Assembly: GCF_000956545.1 (NCBI RefSeq)
Contig: NZ_JYIT01000086.1
Span: 186,001 to 250,000, forward strand
Source of the DNA: Microbacterium azadirachtae
GTDB lineage: Bacteria; Actinomycetota; Actinomycetes; Actinomycetales; Microbacteriaceae
Reading direction: 5' to 3'
Length of the DNA: 64,000 bases
The notes under the pieces are model-generated. The model saw only the letters and a program-made list of their open reading frames with translations. It was not told the DNA's origin and ran no database searches. A program made the translations under genes and the position numbers. The stretch's first letter is position 1. Every line of letters begins with the position of its first letter. This document shows positions 53,569 to 63,300 of this stretch, one piece after another.

Positions 53569-54903
53569 TCAGCGCTTCTCGAGCTCCTCGGCGACGAGGA
53601 ACGCGAGCTCGAGCGACTGCATGTGGTTCAGGCGGGGGTCGCAGAGCGACTCGTAGCGAGTCGCCAGCGCGGCCTCGTCGATCTGCTCGGAACCACCGAG
53701 GCACTCCGTCACGTCGTCACCGGTGAGCTCGACATGGATGCCGCCCGGGAAGGTGCCGACGGCGCGGTGCGCCTCGAAGAAGCCACGGACCTCCTCGACC
53801 ACGTCGTCGAAGCGACGGGTCTTGTAGCCGGTGGGCGTGGTGATCCCGTTGCCGTGCATCGGGTCGGTGACCCACAGCGGCTGCGCACCGGAGTCCTTGA
53901 CGGCCTGCAGCAGCGGCGGCAGCGCGTCGCGGATCTTTCCCGCACCCATGCGCGTGATGAAGGTCAGGCGTCCGGGCTCGCGGTTCGGATCGAGCTTGTC
54001 GATGAGCGCGAGCGCCGTGTCGGGACTCGTGGTCGGGCCGAGCTTGACGCCGATGGGGTTGCGGATGCGGGAGAAGTAGTCCACGTGCGCGCCGTCGAGC
54101 TCGCGCGTGCGCTCGCCGATCCACAGGAAGTGGGCCGAGGTGTTGTACGGCGTGAGGGTCCGCGAGTCGATCCGGGTCATCGGCCGCTCGTAGTCCATCA
54201 GCAGGCCCTCGTGGCCGGTGAAGAACTCCACGCGCTTGAGCTCGTCGAAGTCGGCGCCCGCCGCCTCCATGAACTTGATCGCGCGGTCGATCTCGGCCGC
54301 CATCCGCTCGTAGCGCTGGTTGGCCGGGTTCTGCGCGAAGCCCTTGTTCCAGGAGTGCACCTCGCGGAGATCCGCGAACCCGCCCTGGGTGAATGCGCGG
54401 ATGAGATTCAGCGTCGACGCGGCGGTGTGGTACCCCTGCAGCAGCCGCAAGGGGTTCGCCTCGCGCGACCCTTCGGTGAAGTCGTAGCCGTTGACGATGT
54501 CGCCGCGGTAGGCGGGCAGCGTGACCTCGCCGCGGGTCTCGGTGTCGCTCGAGCGCGGCTTGGCGAACTGGCCCGCCATGCGCCCCATCTTCACCACGGG
54601 CATCGAGGCGCCGTACGTCAGCACCACCGCCATCTGCAGTACCGTCTTGATGCGGTTGCGGATCTGGTCGGCGGTCGCCCCCGCGAAGGTCTCGGCGCAG
54701 TCGCCGCCCTGCAGCAGGAACGCCTTCCCGCTCGCCGCGCGGGCGAGACGGTCGCGGAGGTTGTCGACCTCACCGGCGAACACGAGCGGCGGAAGGGCCT
54801 CGATCTGGGCGGAGACCTCGGCGACGCGCTCGGCGTCGGGCCATTGGGGCTGCTGCTTGATCGGGAGGGCGCGCCACGAGTCGAGATCGAGAGGCTGAGG
54901 CAT
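53569..54903 (-). CDS. aroG: 3-deoxy-7-phosphoheptulonate synthase, class II
   Basis: 444-residue plant-type DAHP synthase, the entry step of the shikimate pathway, joining PEP and erythrose 4-phosphate. Seen: LQGGDCAETF (64-73, metal-binding Cys69), GRMAGQFAKPRSS, YFSRIRNPIGVKLGP and DPMHGNG. The class II form is usual in actinobacteria and feeds the tryptophan route served by trpD. The ATG is six bases after TAGGAT. Convergent with pknL. Confidence 0.95.
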   Translation of the reverse strand: MPQPLDLDSWRALPIKQQPQWPDAERVAEVSAQIEALPPLVFAGEVDNLRDRLARAASGKAFLLQGGDCAETFAGATADQIRNRIKTVLQMAVVLTYGASMPVVKMGRMAGQFAKPRSSDTETRGEVTLPAYRGDIVNGYDFTEGSREANPLRLLQGYHTAASTLNLIRAFTQGGFADLREVHSWNKGFAQNPANQRYERMAAEIDRAIKFMEAAGADFDELKRVEFFTGHEGLLMDYERPMTRIDSRTLTPYNTSAHFLWIGERTRELDGAHVDYFSRIRNPIGVKLGPTTSPDTALALIDKLDPNREPGRLTFITRMGAGKIRDALPPLLQAVKDSGAQPLWVTDPMHGNGITTPTGYKTRRFDDVVEEVRGFFEAHRAVGTFPGGIHVELTGDDVTECLGGSEQIDEAALATRYESLCDPRLNHMQSLELAFLVAEELEKR

Positions 54904-54909
54904 CCCCCC

Positions 54910-54915
54910 ATCCTA
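54910..54915 (-). promoter_or_regulatory. -10 hexamer, leaderless start of aroG
   Basis: TAGGAT on the minus strand ends six bases before the aroG ATG. Confidence 0.5.
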
Positions 54916-54964
54916 GAGTGCCGCGAAGGGTGCCGATCGCTCTGTGAAGCCCGCCCGGCGCCGG

Positions 54965-55654
54965 CTACGACGCCTGCGCCGCGAGGCGCTCCTTGACCGT
55001 CGACGCGTACACGTCCTCATAGTGCTGCTCCCCCAGGCGCTGGAGGGCGACCATGATCTCGTCCGTGACCGAGCGGAGGATGTAGCGGTCGTTCTCCATC
55101 CCGGCGTAGCGGGAGAAGTCCAGGGGTTCGCCGATCACCATGCCCACGCGCATGATGCGCGGGATGCGCTGCCCGGTCGGCATCGCGATGTCCGTGTCGA
55201 CCATCACCACCGGGATCACCGGGACCTTGGCCTCGAGCGCCATCCGGGCGATCCCGGTGCGTCCGCGGTAGAGCTTGCCGTCGGGGCTGCGGGTGCCTTC
55301 GGGATAGATCCCGAGCAGATCCCCGCGTCCGAGCACGCTGAGGCCCGTGTTCAGCGACGCTTCCGAGGCCTTGCCGCCCGACCGGTCGATGGGCAGCTGG
55401 CCGGTGCCCTTCATGAACATGCGGGTAGCCCACCCCTTCAGGCCCTTGCCGGTGAAGTAGTCGCTCTTGGCGAGGAACGACATCTTCCGATCGAGCATGA
55501 GCGGCAGGAAGATCGAATCGGAGAAGGACAGGTGGTTGCTCGCCATGATCGCCGCCCCCGTCGCGGGAACGTGCTGACGGCCCACGATCCACGGGCGGAA
55601 GATCGCCTTCACCAGCGGACCGATGGCGATGTACTTCATGAACCAGTAGATCAT
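54965..55654 (-). CDS. plsC: 1-acylglycerol-3-phosphate acyltransferase family protein
   Basis: 229-residue PlsC-family acyltransferase. Motif I NHLSFSD (40-46, His41 and Asp46 catalytic), motif III PEGTRSPDG and motif IV VIPVVMVDT are clear. It makes phosphatidic acid from lysophosphatidic acid, or a related lipid, at the membrane. The start MIYWFMKY is set seven bases after TAGACT; the long open frame upstream is rejected. Divergent from the acyl-CoA ligase gene, which could supply its acyl donor. Confidence 0.92.
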   Translation of the reverse strand: MIYWFMKYIAIGPLVKAIFRPWIVGRQHVPATGAAIMASNHLSFSDSIFLPLMLDRKMSFLAKSDYFTGKGLKGWATRMFMKGTGQLPIDRSGGKASEASLNTGLSVLGRGDLLGIYPEGTRSPDGKLYRGRTGIARMALEAKVPVIPVVMVDTDIAMPTGQRIPRIMRVGMVIGEPLDFSRYAGMENDRYILRSVTDEIMVALQRLGEQHYEDVYASTVKERLAAQAS

Positions 55655-55661
55655 CGCCCGC

Positions 55662-55667
55662 AGTCTA
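55662..55667 (-). promoter_or_regulatory. -10 hexamer, leaderless start of plsC
   Basis: TAGACT on the minus strand ends seven bases before the plsC ATG. Confidence 0.45.
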
Positions 55668-55777
55668 TCCCGCCGTCGCGGCCCTGACGAGGGCGAGCTC
55701 GAGCCGTGCGACGCAGTTTCACACTTCGTGCGACTGGATCCCACCGGTGCCGCCTCGTCCCCAGGCGCCGCGTGGCA

Positions 55778-55783
55778 TAGACT
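55778..55783 (+). promoter_or_regulatory. -10 hexamer of the acyl-CoA ligase gene
   Basis: TAGACT, 40 bases before the GTG, leaving a leader with AAGGAG. Confidence 0.5.
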
Positions 55784-55823
55784 CCTGAGAAGCACGTACC
55801 CGTCCGGCCCCGAAGGAGTTGCC

Positions 55824-57650
55824 GTGGTCCAGTTCGAAGTCCCCGCGATCGTGAAAGCCGCACCCGAGGACAACATCACCGATCTCCTGGAGCAGCGGGT
55901 GCAGAAGACCCCGAATCTCGCGCTGTTCTCCGTCCCGGAGCGGGGTGGCTGGCGCGACATCACGGCGAGCGAGTTCCGCACCCAGGTCGTCGCCCTCGCG
56001 AAGGGCTTCGTCGCCGCCGGCATCCAGCCGGGCGAGAAGGTGGGCTTCCTGGCTCGCACCACCTACGAGTGGACGCTGGTCGACTTCGCCCTCTTCTACG
56101 CCGGCGCGGTCATGGTGCCCATCTACGAGACCAGCTCGCCGTCGCAGATCCAGTGGATCCTGGAGGACTCGGGAGCGATCTCGCTCCTGGTCGAGTCTCC
56201 CGAGCACTTCACGCGCTTCGACGAGGTCCGCGGAGATCTGCCCCTCATCCGCGACGTCTGGCAGATGCACCTGGGGGCCATCGCCCAGCTCACGGCGCAG
56301 GGCTCCGAGGTGGCCGACGACGAGATCGAGCGCCGGCGCAACATCGCGAACGGCGCCGACATCGCCACGCTCATCTACACGTCGGGCTCGACGGGACGCC
56401 CGAAGGGCTGCGTGCTCACGCACAGCAACTTCGTCGAGCTCTCCCGCAACGCGGCCAAGTCGCTCGACGACGTGGTCTCGATCCAGGGCGCGTCGACCGT
56501 GCTGTTCATCACCACGGCGCACGTGTTCGCCCGGTTCATCTCCATCCTGGACATCCACGCGGGCGTGCGCACCGGACACCAGCCGGACACGAAGCAGCTG
56601 CTCCCCGCCCTCGGCTCCTTCAAGCCCACGTTCCTGCTCGCCGTGCCGCGCGTCTTCGAGAAGGTGTACAACTCCGCCGAGCAGAAGGCGGAGGGCGAGG
56701 GCAAGGGCAAGATCTTCCGCGCCGCCGCCGCCGTGGCCATCGAGCACTCCCGCCTCCTCGAGGAGGGCGCGAAGATCCCGCTCGGGATGCGGATCAAGTT
56801 CGCCCTGTTCGACAAGCTCGTGTACGCGAAGCTGCGCGCCGCGATGGGCGGCAACGTGCAGTATGCGATCTCCGGCTCGGCGCCGCTCGGCGCCCGGCTC
56901 GGCCACTTCTTCCACAGCCTGGGCATCACGATCCTGGAGGGCTACGGACTCACGGAGACCACCGCGCCCGCGACCGTGAACACCGCGCACAAGGCGAAGA
57001 TCGGCACCGTCGGCCCCGCACTGCCGGGCGTGGGCCTGCGCCTCGCCGATGACGGCGAGATCGAGGTGCGCGGCGTCAACGTGTTCAAGGAGTACTGGAA
57101 CAACCCCGAGGCCACGGAGGCGGCGTTCGACGACGGCTGGTTCCGCACCGGCGACCTGGGATCGTTCGACGACGACGGCTTCCTCACCATCACCGGGCGC
57201 AAGAAGGAGATCATCGTGACCGCGGGCGGGAAGAACGTCTCCCCCGCAGCGCTGGAGGATCCGATCCGCGCCAACCCGATCGTCGGCCAGGTGGTCGTCG
57301 TCGGCGACCAGAAGCCGTTCATCGGCGCCCTCGTGACGCTCGACCCGGAGATGCTGCCGGCCTGGCTCGCGAACAACGGCCTGCCCGCCGACATGTCCCT
57401 CGCCGACGCCGCGACGAACGACGCGGTGCGCGCCGAGGTGCAGCGCGCGATCGACACCGCGAACACCCGGGTGTCGCGGGCCGAGTCGATCCGCAAGTTC
57501 ACCATCCTGCCGACGGAGTGGACGGAGGCCAGCGGCCACCTGACCCCGAAGCTGTCGATCAAGCGGAACGTGATCCTCAAGGACTTCGCCCCGCAGGTCG
57601 CCGAGATCTACAACGAGACCACCGCCACCACGACGGTGCCGCTGGGCTGA
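55824..57650 (+). CDS. Long-chain fatty acid--CoA ligase
   Basis: 608-residue AMP-forming synthetase. P-loop YTSGSTGRPKG (185-195), EGYGLTETTAP adenylate motif, GWFRTGDLG hinge and GRKKEIIVTAGGKNVSP are all seen. It activates long-chain fatty acids to acyl-CoA at the membrane for lipid synthesis or breakdown. AAGGAG is well placed before the GTG. The gene corresponds in position to fadD15 (Rv2187). Ends at one of the strongest terminators in the window. Confidence 0.95.
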   Translation: MVQFEVPAIVKAAPEDNITDLLEQRVQKTPNLALFSVPERGGWRDITASEFRTQVVALAKGFVAAGIQPGEKVGFLARTTYEWTLVDFALFYAGAVMVPIYETSSPSQIQWILEDSGAISLLVESPEHFTRFDEVRGDLPLIRDVWQMHLGAIAQLTAQGSEVADDEIERRRNIANGADIATLIYTSGSTGRPKGCVLTHSNFVELSRNAAKSLDDVVSIQGASTVLFITTAHVFARFISILDIHAGVRTGHQPDTKQLLPALGSFKPTFLLAVPRVFEKVYNSAEQKAEGEGKGKIFRAAAAVAIEHSRLLEEGAKIPLGMRIKFALFDKLVYAKLRAAMGGNVQYAISGSAPLGARLGHFFHSLGITILEGYGLTETTAPATVNTAHKAKIGTVGPALPGVGLRLADDGEIEVRGVNVFKEYWNNPEATEAAFDDGWFRTGDLGSFDDDGFLTITGRKKEIIVTAGGKNVSPAALEDPIRANPIVGQVVVVGDQKPFIGALVTLDPEMLPAWLANNGLPADMSLADAATNDAVRAEVQRAIDTANTRVSRAESIRKFTILPTEWTEASGHLTPKLSIKRNVILKDFAPQVAEIYNETTATTTVPLG

Positions 57651-57660
57651 GTGCCTCGAC

Positions 57661-57703
57661 GAGGAAGGCCCGGGGATCCGCTGCGGATCCCCGGGCCTTC
57701 CTC
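57661..57703. terminator. Strong terminator between acyl-CoA ligase and def
   Basis: Perfect 19-base inverted repeat beginning GAGGAAGGCCCGGGGATCC with a five-base loop, followed by GTTCGTCG. Placed between convergent genes, 10 bases after the ligase stop. Confidence 0.85.
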
Positions 57704-57723
57704 GTTCGTCGCGACGCGCCGCG

Positions 57724-58215
57724 TCAGAACCAGGAGCTCTCGCGCACCTCGCGCATCGCGATCCTGCGCGTCTCCGGATCCAGCCGGGACAGGTACACCT
57801 TCCCGTCGAGGTGGTCGGTCTCGTGCTGCAGCGCCTGCGCGAGAAGACCCTCCCCTTCGAGCACGACGGGCTCGCCGTCGAGATCGATGCCCTCCACACG
57901 GGCCCACGGGTGCCGCAGCGCATCATGCCAGAGACCCGGCACCGAGAGGCAGCCCTCGCCCGTGGGCACGGGCTCGCCGCGCACCTCCGTGAGCACCGGG
58001 TTCAGCACGTAGCCGATGTCGCCGTCGATGTTGTAGCTGAACGCCCGCAGCGCCACCCCGATCTGAGGGGCGGCGACGCCGGCGCGCCCCGGCAGCTCGA
58101 CGGTGTCGACGAGGTCGGCGACGAGCGCACGCACGCCGTCGTCGATGGTCTCGATCTCGGCGCAGACGGTGCGCAGCACGGGGTCGCCGAACAGGCGGAT
58201 CTCACGGACCGTCAT
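57724..58215 (-). CDS. def: Peptide deformylase
   Basis: 163-residue metalloenzyme removing the formyl group from new proteins. All three motifs: GVAAPQIG (46-53), EGCLSV (87-92) and HETDH (131-135), with metal ligands Cys89, His131 and His135. The ATG overlaps the stop of the MinD-type ATPase by one base (TGATG), so translation is coupled; no other def-fmt partner is nearby. Confidence 0.95.
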   Translation of the reverse strand: MTVREIRLFGDPVLRTVCAEIETIDDGVRALVADLVDTVELPGRAGVAAPQIGVALRAFSYNIDGDIGYVLNPVLTEVRGEPVPTGEGCLSVPGLWHDALRHPWARVEGIDLDGEPVVLEGEGLLAQALQHETDHLDGKVYLSRLDPETRRIAMREVRESSWF

Positions 58216-60170
58216 CAGGCGGCCTGCGCTCTCAGGCCCTCGACCACGACCGCCGCCAGCTCGCGTGCCGCCTGCCGGGTCTCGGGCTGGAGCGCCGCGA
58301 ACGAGATCGCACTGCCCGCGGCGATGCGCGGGTCGTACGGGATCCGCAGCACATGCGCGACCCGGGTGCGGAAGTGCGCCTCGAGCTCGCTCAGCCGGAC
58401 CATCGGGGATCCGGGGGTGGACTGATTGAGCACCACGACGGCGTCGCGGACCTTGTCCGCATAGCCGTTGGTCTCCAGCCACGTCAGCGTCTCGGAGGCG
58501 AGACGCGCCTCGTCGACGCTGAGGCCGGCCACGATCACGATGGTGTCGGCGCGATCCAGCGTCGCCCCCATCACCGCGTGCACGATTCCGGTGCCGGTGT
58601 CGGTGAGCACGAGCGAGTAGTAGTGGGCGGCGACCGAGGCGACCTGGTCGTAGTCCTCGTCGTTGAACGCCTCCGAGACGCGCGGATCGGTGTCCGACGC
58701 GAGCACGTCCAGACGGGTCGCGTCCCGGGAGACCACGGCGGAGATGTCGTGGTAGCCGGTGACCTGGTCGTGGATGCGCACCAGGTCGCGCACGGTCTTG
58801 GTGTTGGTGCGCGCGATGCGATCGGCGAGCGTGCCGCGGTCGGGGTTCGCGTCGACCGCGATGACCCGGTCCTCGCGGGCGTCCGCGAGCGCCATGCCGA
58901 GCAGCGCCGTCACGGTCGTCTTGCCCACGCCTCCCTTGCGGCTCAGCACCGGGACGAAACGGGCCGTTCCGGGCAGGGGCGCGGCGATGCGGGCGCTCAG
59001 CGCCTTCCGCTGCTGCGCGCGCTTGCCGTCGCCGAGGTTGATGCGGCGGCCGGAGATCGTGTACAGCAGGTGGCTCCACAGCCCTTCCGGCTCGGGCCCC
59101 GCGAGGCGCGACGTGTCCAGCAGCCGGTCGGCGGTGAGCAGATCCGCGCTCTCCCTCTGCCGGTCGCTCAGCTGGTCCAGCCGGCGCGCGGCGAGCTCGG
59201 GCTCGGGCACACGGGCGTGATCATCGGGCATGATCTCCTCCTCGACCGCGGGAGCGGCGATGTGCGCCGCGGGGACCGGCGCGAGAACGGGCTCGACCGC
59301 GCGCAGCACGACCGCCTCGTCGGAGGTCCCGTCCGCAGGATCGGCGTCGACCGGGACCTCGGACAGGTCCGCGGCCGGCGGGGTCGGCTCGGCGGGCGTG
59401 GGCCGGGCAGCGAAGGATCCGGATCCCTTGTCCTCGACCTCGATGTCCTCGGATTCGCGGGCGGTGCGGTCCTCGGCGGGACCGGCAGCGCGCTCCGAGA
59501 CCTCGGAGACCGGGTCCGGCTCCGCGTACGGCTCCTCAGGGGCGTCCGCGACGTCCGCGACGGGGAGGTCCTCGGGCGCGGCGTCGGCGGCGGCGTCGAC
59601 CTCGTCGGGATGCGCGTCCGCGTCGACCGGTGCGACGTCGGACTCCGGCTCGGGCTCCTCTTCGGATTCCGACTCCGGCTCCGGTGACGCGTCGGACTCC
59701 GGCTCCTCGTCGGGCTCAGGGCTCGCGTCCTGACCCGGTGCGTGCTCAGCGACGCCCTCGGGCGCGTCGTCCACGTCGCCCTCGGGTACGGCGGTCGACG
59801 TCGGCTCCTCCGCGGATTTGTCGTTGTCGACGAGCTCCGCCACGACGACCGCCTCGTCCGCGGCGATCGCGGGGATCTCGATCACGATGTCGGAGATGCC
59901 CGCGCCCTGGTGGATCCGGCCGATGCCGTCGTCCTCCCGGACGAACGCGGCAGGATCTGCTTCGAGCACGAGGTCGGCGAACGCCTCGCCCTCGGTCACA
60001 TCGTCGTCGACGAGATCGTCCTCGTCGGTGACGGGAAGCGCGACGGGGACCTGTGCGGTCGCCTCGCCGAGCAGCCCGATGTCGGCCGTGCCGATGGCGC
60101 CGGTGCTGTCGAGGACCCCGAGCGTATCCTCGGCGTCCTCGCTCTGCGTATGTCTGCGGTCTGTGGTCAT
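58215..60170 (-). CDS. Large acidic MinD/ParA-type ATPase
   Basis: 651 residues. The first ~360 are highly acidic (Asp/Glu/Pro/Ala repeats such as EPEPESD), probably disordered. The C-terminal ~253 residues form a MinD/ParA-type ATPase: deviant Walker A KGGVGKTT (412-419), VDANPDRGT as switch region and TDTGTG. Such proteins with acidic or Pro-rich tails occur in actinobacteria, some near type VII secretion or polar genes, but no such genes are visible here. Function unknown; positioning of a membrane or nucleoid cargo is the family expectation. AGAAGCAGAGCACC is a weak site before the ATG. Confidence 0.8.
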   Translation of the reverse strand: MTTDRRHTQSEDAEDTLGVLDSTGAIGTADIGLLGEATAQVPVALPVTDEDDLVDDDVTEGEAFADLVLEADPAAFVREDDGIGRIHQGAGISDIVIEIPAIAADEAVVVAELVDNDKSAEEPTSTAVPEGDVDDAPEGVAEHAPGQDASPEPDEEPESDASPEPESESEEEPEPESDVAPVDADAHPDEVDAAADAAPEDLPVADVADAPEEPYAEPDPVSEVSERAAGPAEDRTARESEDIEVEDKGSGSFAARPTPAEPTPPAADLSEVPVDADPADGTSDEAVVLRAVEPVLAPVPAAHIAAPAVEEEIMPDDHARVPEPELAARRLDQLSDRQRESADLLTADRLLDTSRLAGPEPEGLWSHLLYTISGRRINLGDGKRAQQRKALSARIAAPLPGTARFVPVLSRKGGVGKTTVTALLGMALADAREDRVIAVDANPDRGTLADRIARTNTKTVRDLVRIHDQVTGYHDISAVVSRDATRLDVLASDTDPRVSEAFNDEDYDQVASVAAHYYSLVLTDTGTGIVHAVMGATLDRADTIVIVAGLSVDEARLASETLTWLETNGYADKVRDAVVVLNQSTPGSPMVRLSELEAHFRTRVAHVLRIPYDPRIAAGSAISFAALQPETRQAARELAAVVVEGLRAQAA

Positions 60171-60223
60171 GGTGCTCTGCTTCTCCCCCGCGACGCGCTC
60201 TGGCCGAGCGCATCGCCCGCACA

Positions 60224-60229
60224 AGATTA
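60224..60229 (-). promoter_or_regulatory. -10 hexamer of the MinD-type ATPase/def unit
   Basis: TAATCT on the minus strand, 53 bases before the ATG. Confidence 0.4.
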
Positions 60230-60266
60230 GTGCACGCTCATGGACGCGCACACGACGGGGAGCCCG

Positions 60267-60294
60267 GGCGGGCGGCGGCACGGCGCCGCCCGCC
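60267..60294 (-). terminator. Hairpin after pyc
   Basis: Inverted repeat GGCGGGCGGCG / CGCCGCCCGCC with a six-base loop, starting six bases beyond the pyc stop. No U tract. Confidence 0.5.
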
Positions 60295-60300
60295 GGAGCG

Positions 60301-63300
60301 TCAGGCCGCCTGCGTTGGCCGGATGACGATGAGCAGATCCCCCGCGTCGACCTGCTGCGTGGCCCCGATCGCGAGGCGCTCGACGACGCCGTCGACCGGA
60401 GCGGTGATCGCCGCCTCCATCTTCATCGCCTCGATCGAGGCGACCGGCTCGCCGGCGGTCACGGTGGCGCCGACCTCGGCCTTCAACGTCACCACTCCCG
60501 AGAAGGGCGCCGCCACCTGGCCGGGCTTCGACGTGTCGGCCTTCTCCACCTCGCGCGCGTCGACCTTGATCGAGCGATCCCGCACGAACACCGGGCGCAG
60601 CTGCCCGTTGAGCGTGGTCATCACGGTGCGGATGCCCTTCTCGTCAGCCTCGCCGATCGCCTCGAGGCCCACGTAGAGCTGGACGCCCGGATCGATCTCC
60701 GCGACATGCTCCTCGCCGGGGATGAGCCCGTACAGGTAGTCGGGCGTGCCGAGGGCGGAGAGATCTCCGAACGCCGCGCGGGTGCGCTCGAACTCCGCGG
60801 CGGGCCCGGGGAAGAGCAGGTGGTTGAGCGTACGGCGCCGCTCCAGGCTCTCCCCGTCGAGCGCGCGCTGCTCCTCCTCCGAGAGGGGGACCACGTCGAT
60901 CGACACGGTGCGGCCGGCCAGCGCCTTGGAGCGGAACGGCTCGGGCCATCCGCCGGGCAGGTCGCCCAGCTCACCGGCCATGAAGCCGACCACCGAGTCG
61001 GGGATGTCGTAGTTCTGCGGGTTCTGCTCGAAGTCGGCCGGGTCGGCGCCGGCGGCGACGAGGGCCAGTGCGAGATCGCCCACGACCTTCGACGACGGGG
61101 TCACCTTGGGGATCCGCCCGAGGATCCGGTCCGCCGCGGCGTACATGTCCTCGATGCGCTCGAAGTGGTCCGCGAGGCCCAGGGCGATCGCCTGCTGCCG
61201 CAGGTTCGACAGCTGTCCGCCCGGGATCTCGTGGTGGTACACCCGCCCGGTCGGAGCGGGGAGACCCGATTCGAAGGGACGGTAGAGCTGACGCACGCCC
61301 TCCCAATAGGGCTCCAGGTCGCTGACCGCCTGGAGATCCAGCCCGGTGTCGCGGTCGGTGTGCGCGAGCGCCGCCACGAGCGCCGACAGCGACGGCTGAC
61401 TGGTCGTGCCGGACATGGGAGCCGCGGCCGCGTCGACCGCGTCGGCGCCGGCGGCACTCGCCGCCAGCAGCGTGGCGAGCTGCCCGCCCGCGGTGTCGTG
61501 CGTGTGCACCTGGACAGGAAGGTCGAACCGCTCTCGCAGCGCGGCGACGAGTCGCGCGGCCGCCGCAGGCCGGAGCAGCCCCGCCATGTCCTTGATCGCG
61601 AGGATGTGGGCGCCGGACTCGACGATCTGCTCCGCGAGGCGCAGGTAGTAGTCGAGCGTGTACAGGTCCTCCGCGGGATCCAGCAGGTCGCCGGTGTAGC
61701 AGAGCGCGACCTCGGCGACCGCGGTCCCCGTCTCCAGCACCGCATCGATCGCGGGGCGCATCTGCGCGACGTCGTTGAGCGCGTCGAAGATGCGGAAGAT
61801 GTCCACCCCGGTCGACGCGGCCTCGCGCACGAAAGCGTTCGTGACCTCGACCGGACGCGGCGTGTACCCCACCGTGTTGCGACCGCGCAGCAGCATCTGC
61901 AGCGGGATGTTGGGCAGCGCCTCGCGCAGCGCCTCCAGGCGCTCCCACGGGTCCTCGGCGAGGAAGCGCAGCGCGACGTCGTAGGTGGCGCCGCCCCATG
62001 CCTCGATCGAGAGCAGCTGCGGCGTCATGCGCGCCACGTGCGGCGCCACCCGCACCAGGTCGCGCGTGCGCACCCGGGTGGCGAGCAGGGACTGATGCGC
62101 GTCGCGGAACGTCGTCTCCGTCACCGCGAGCGCCGTCTGCTCGCGCAGGGCACGCGCGAAGCCCGCCGGACCGAGCTGCAGCAGCCGATCGCGTGCACCG
62201 GCGGGCGGCGCCGCGCTCAGATCGATGGCCGGCAGCTTGCTGCCCGGCGACGGGGACAGCGGCTTGTCGCCGTAGGGCCGGTTCACCGTCACGTCGCCGA
62301 GCCACTTCAGGAGCCGGGTCGCGCGATCCCTCGAGGGGTTGCTGGTGAGCAGCTGCGGCCGCTCCTCGATGAACAGCGTCGAGAGGTCGCCGACGACGAA
62401 GGCCGGGTCGTCCAGCACGGCGCGCAGGAAGGGGATGTTGGTGGAGACCCCACGGATGCGGAACTCGGCGAGGGCGCGCTTCGCGCGAGCGACCGCGGCG
62501 GGGAAGTCACGGCCACGACAGGTGAGCTTCGCGAGCATCGAGTCGAAGTGCGGGCTGATCTGCGATCCCGCCGCCGTCGTGCCTCCGTCGAGGCGGATCC
62601 CCGCCCCGCCGGGTGAGCGGTAGGTCGTGATGCGGCCGGTGTCGGGGCGGAAGCCCTGTGCCGGGTCCTCGGTCGTGATGCGGCACTGGAGCGCCGCGCC
62701 GCGGAGCTGGATGTCGTCCTGCTCCAGGCCCAGGTCGATGAGCGTCTCCCCCGCCGCGATCCGGATCTGCGACTGCACGAGGTCGACGTCGGTGACCTCC
62801 TCGGTGACCGTGTGCTCGACCTGGATCCGCGGGTTCATCTCGATGAACACGACCTCGCCGGCGCGCTCCCCCGCCGTCTCCAGCAGGAACTCGACCGTGC
62901 CGGCGTTCTCGTAGCCGATGGAGCGGGCGAAGGCCACGGCGTGCCGATGCAGCGCCGTGCGGATCGACTCGTCGAGGTTCGGGGCCGGGGCGATCTCGAC
63001 CACCTTCTGGTGACGCCGCTGCACCGAGCAGTCGCGCTCGAAGAGGTGCACGGTGTTCCCCGTGCCGTCCGCGAGCACCTGCACCTCGATGTGCCGCGGA
63101 CGCTGCACCGCCTGCTCCAGGAAGACCCGGGGGTCGCCGAACGCGCTCCCCGCCTCCCGCATGGCCTCGGCCAGCGCCGGCGCGAGATCGCCGATCGACT
63201 CGACGCGGCGCATGCCGCGCCCTCCGCCTCCGGCGACCGCCTTGACGAAGATCGGGAATCCGATCCCCTCCGCCTGCGCGACCAGTGCGTCGACATCATC

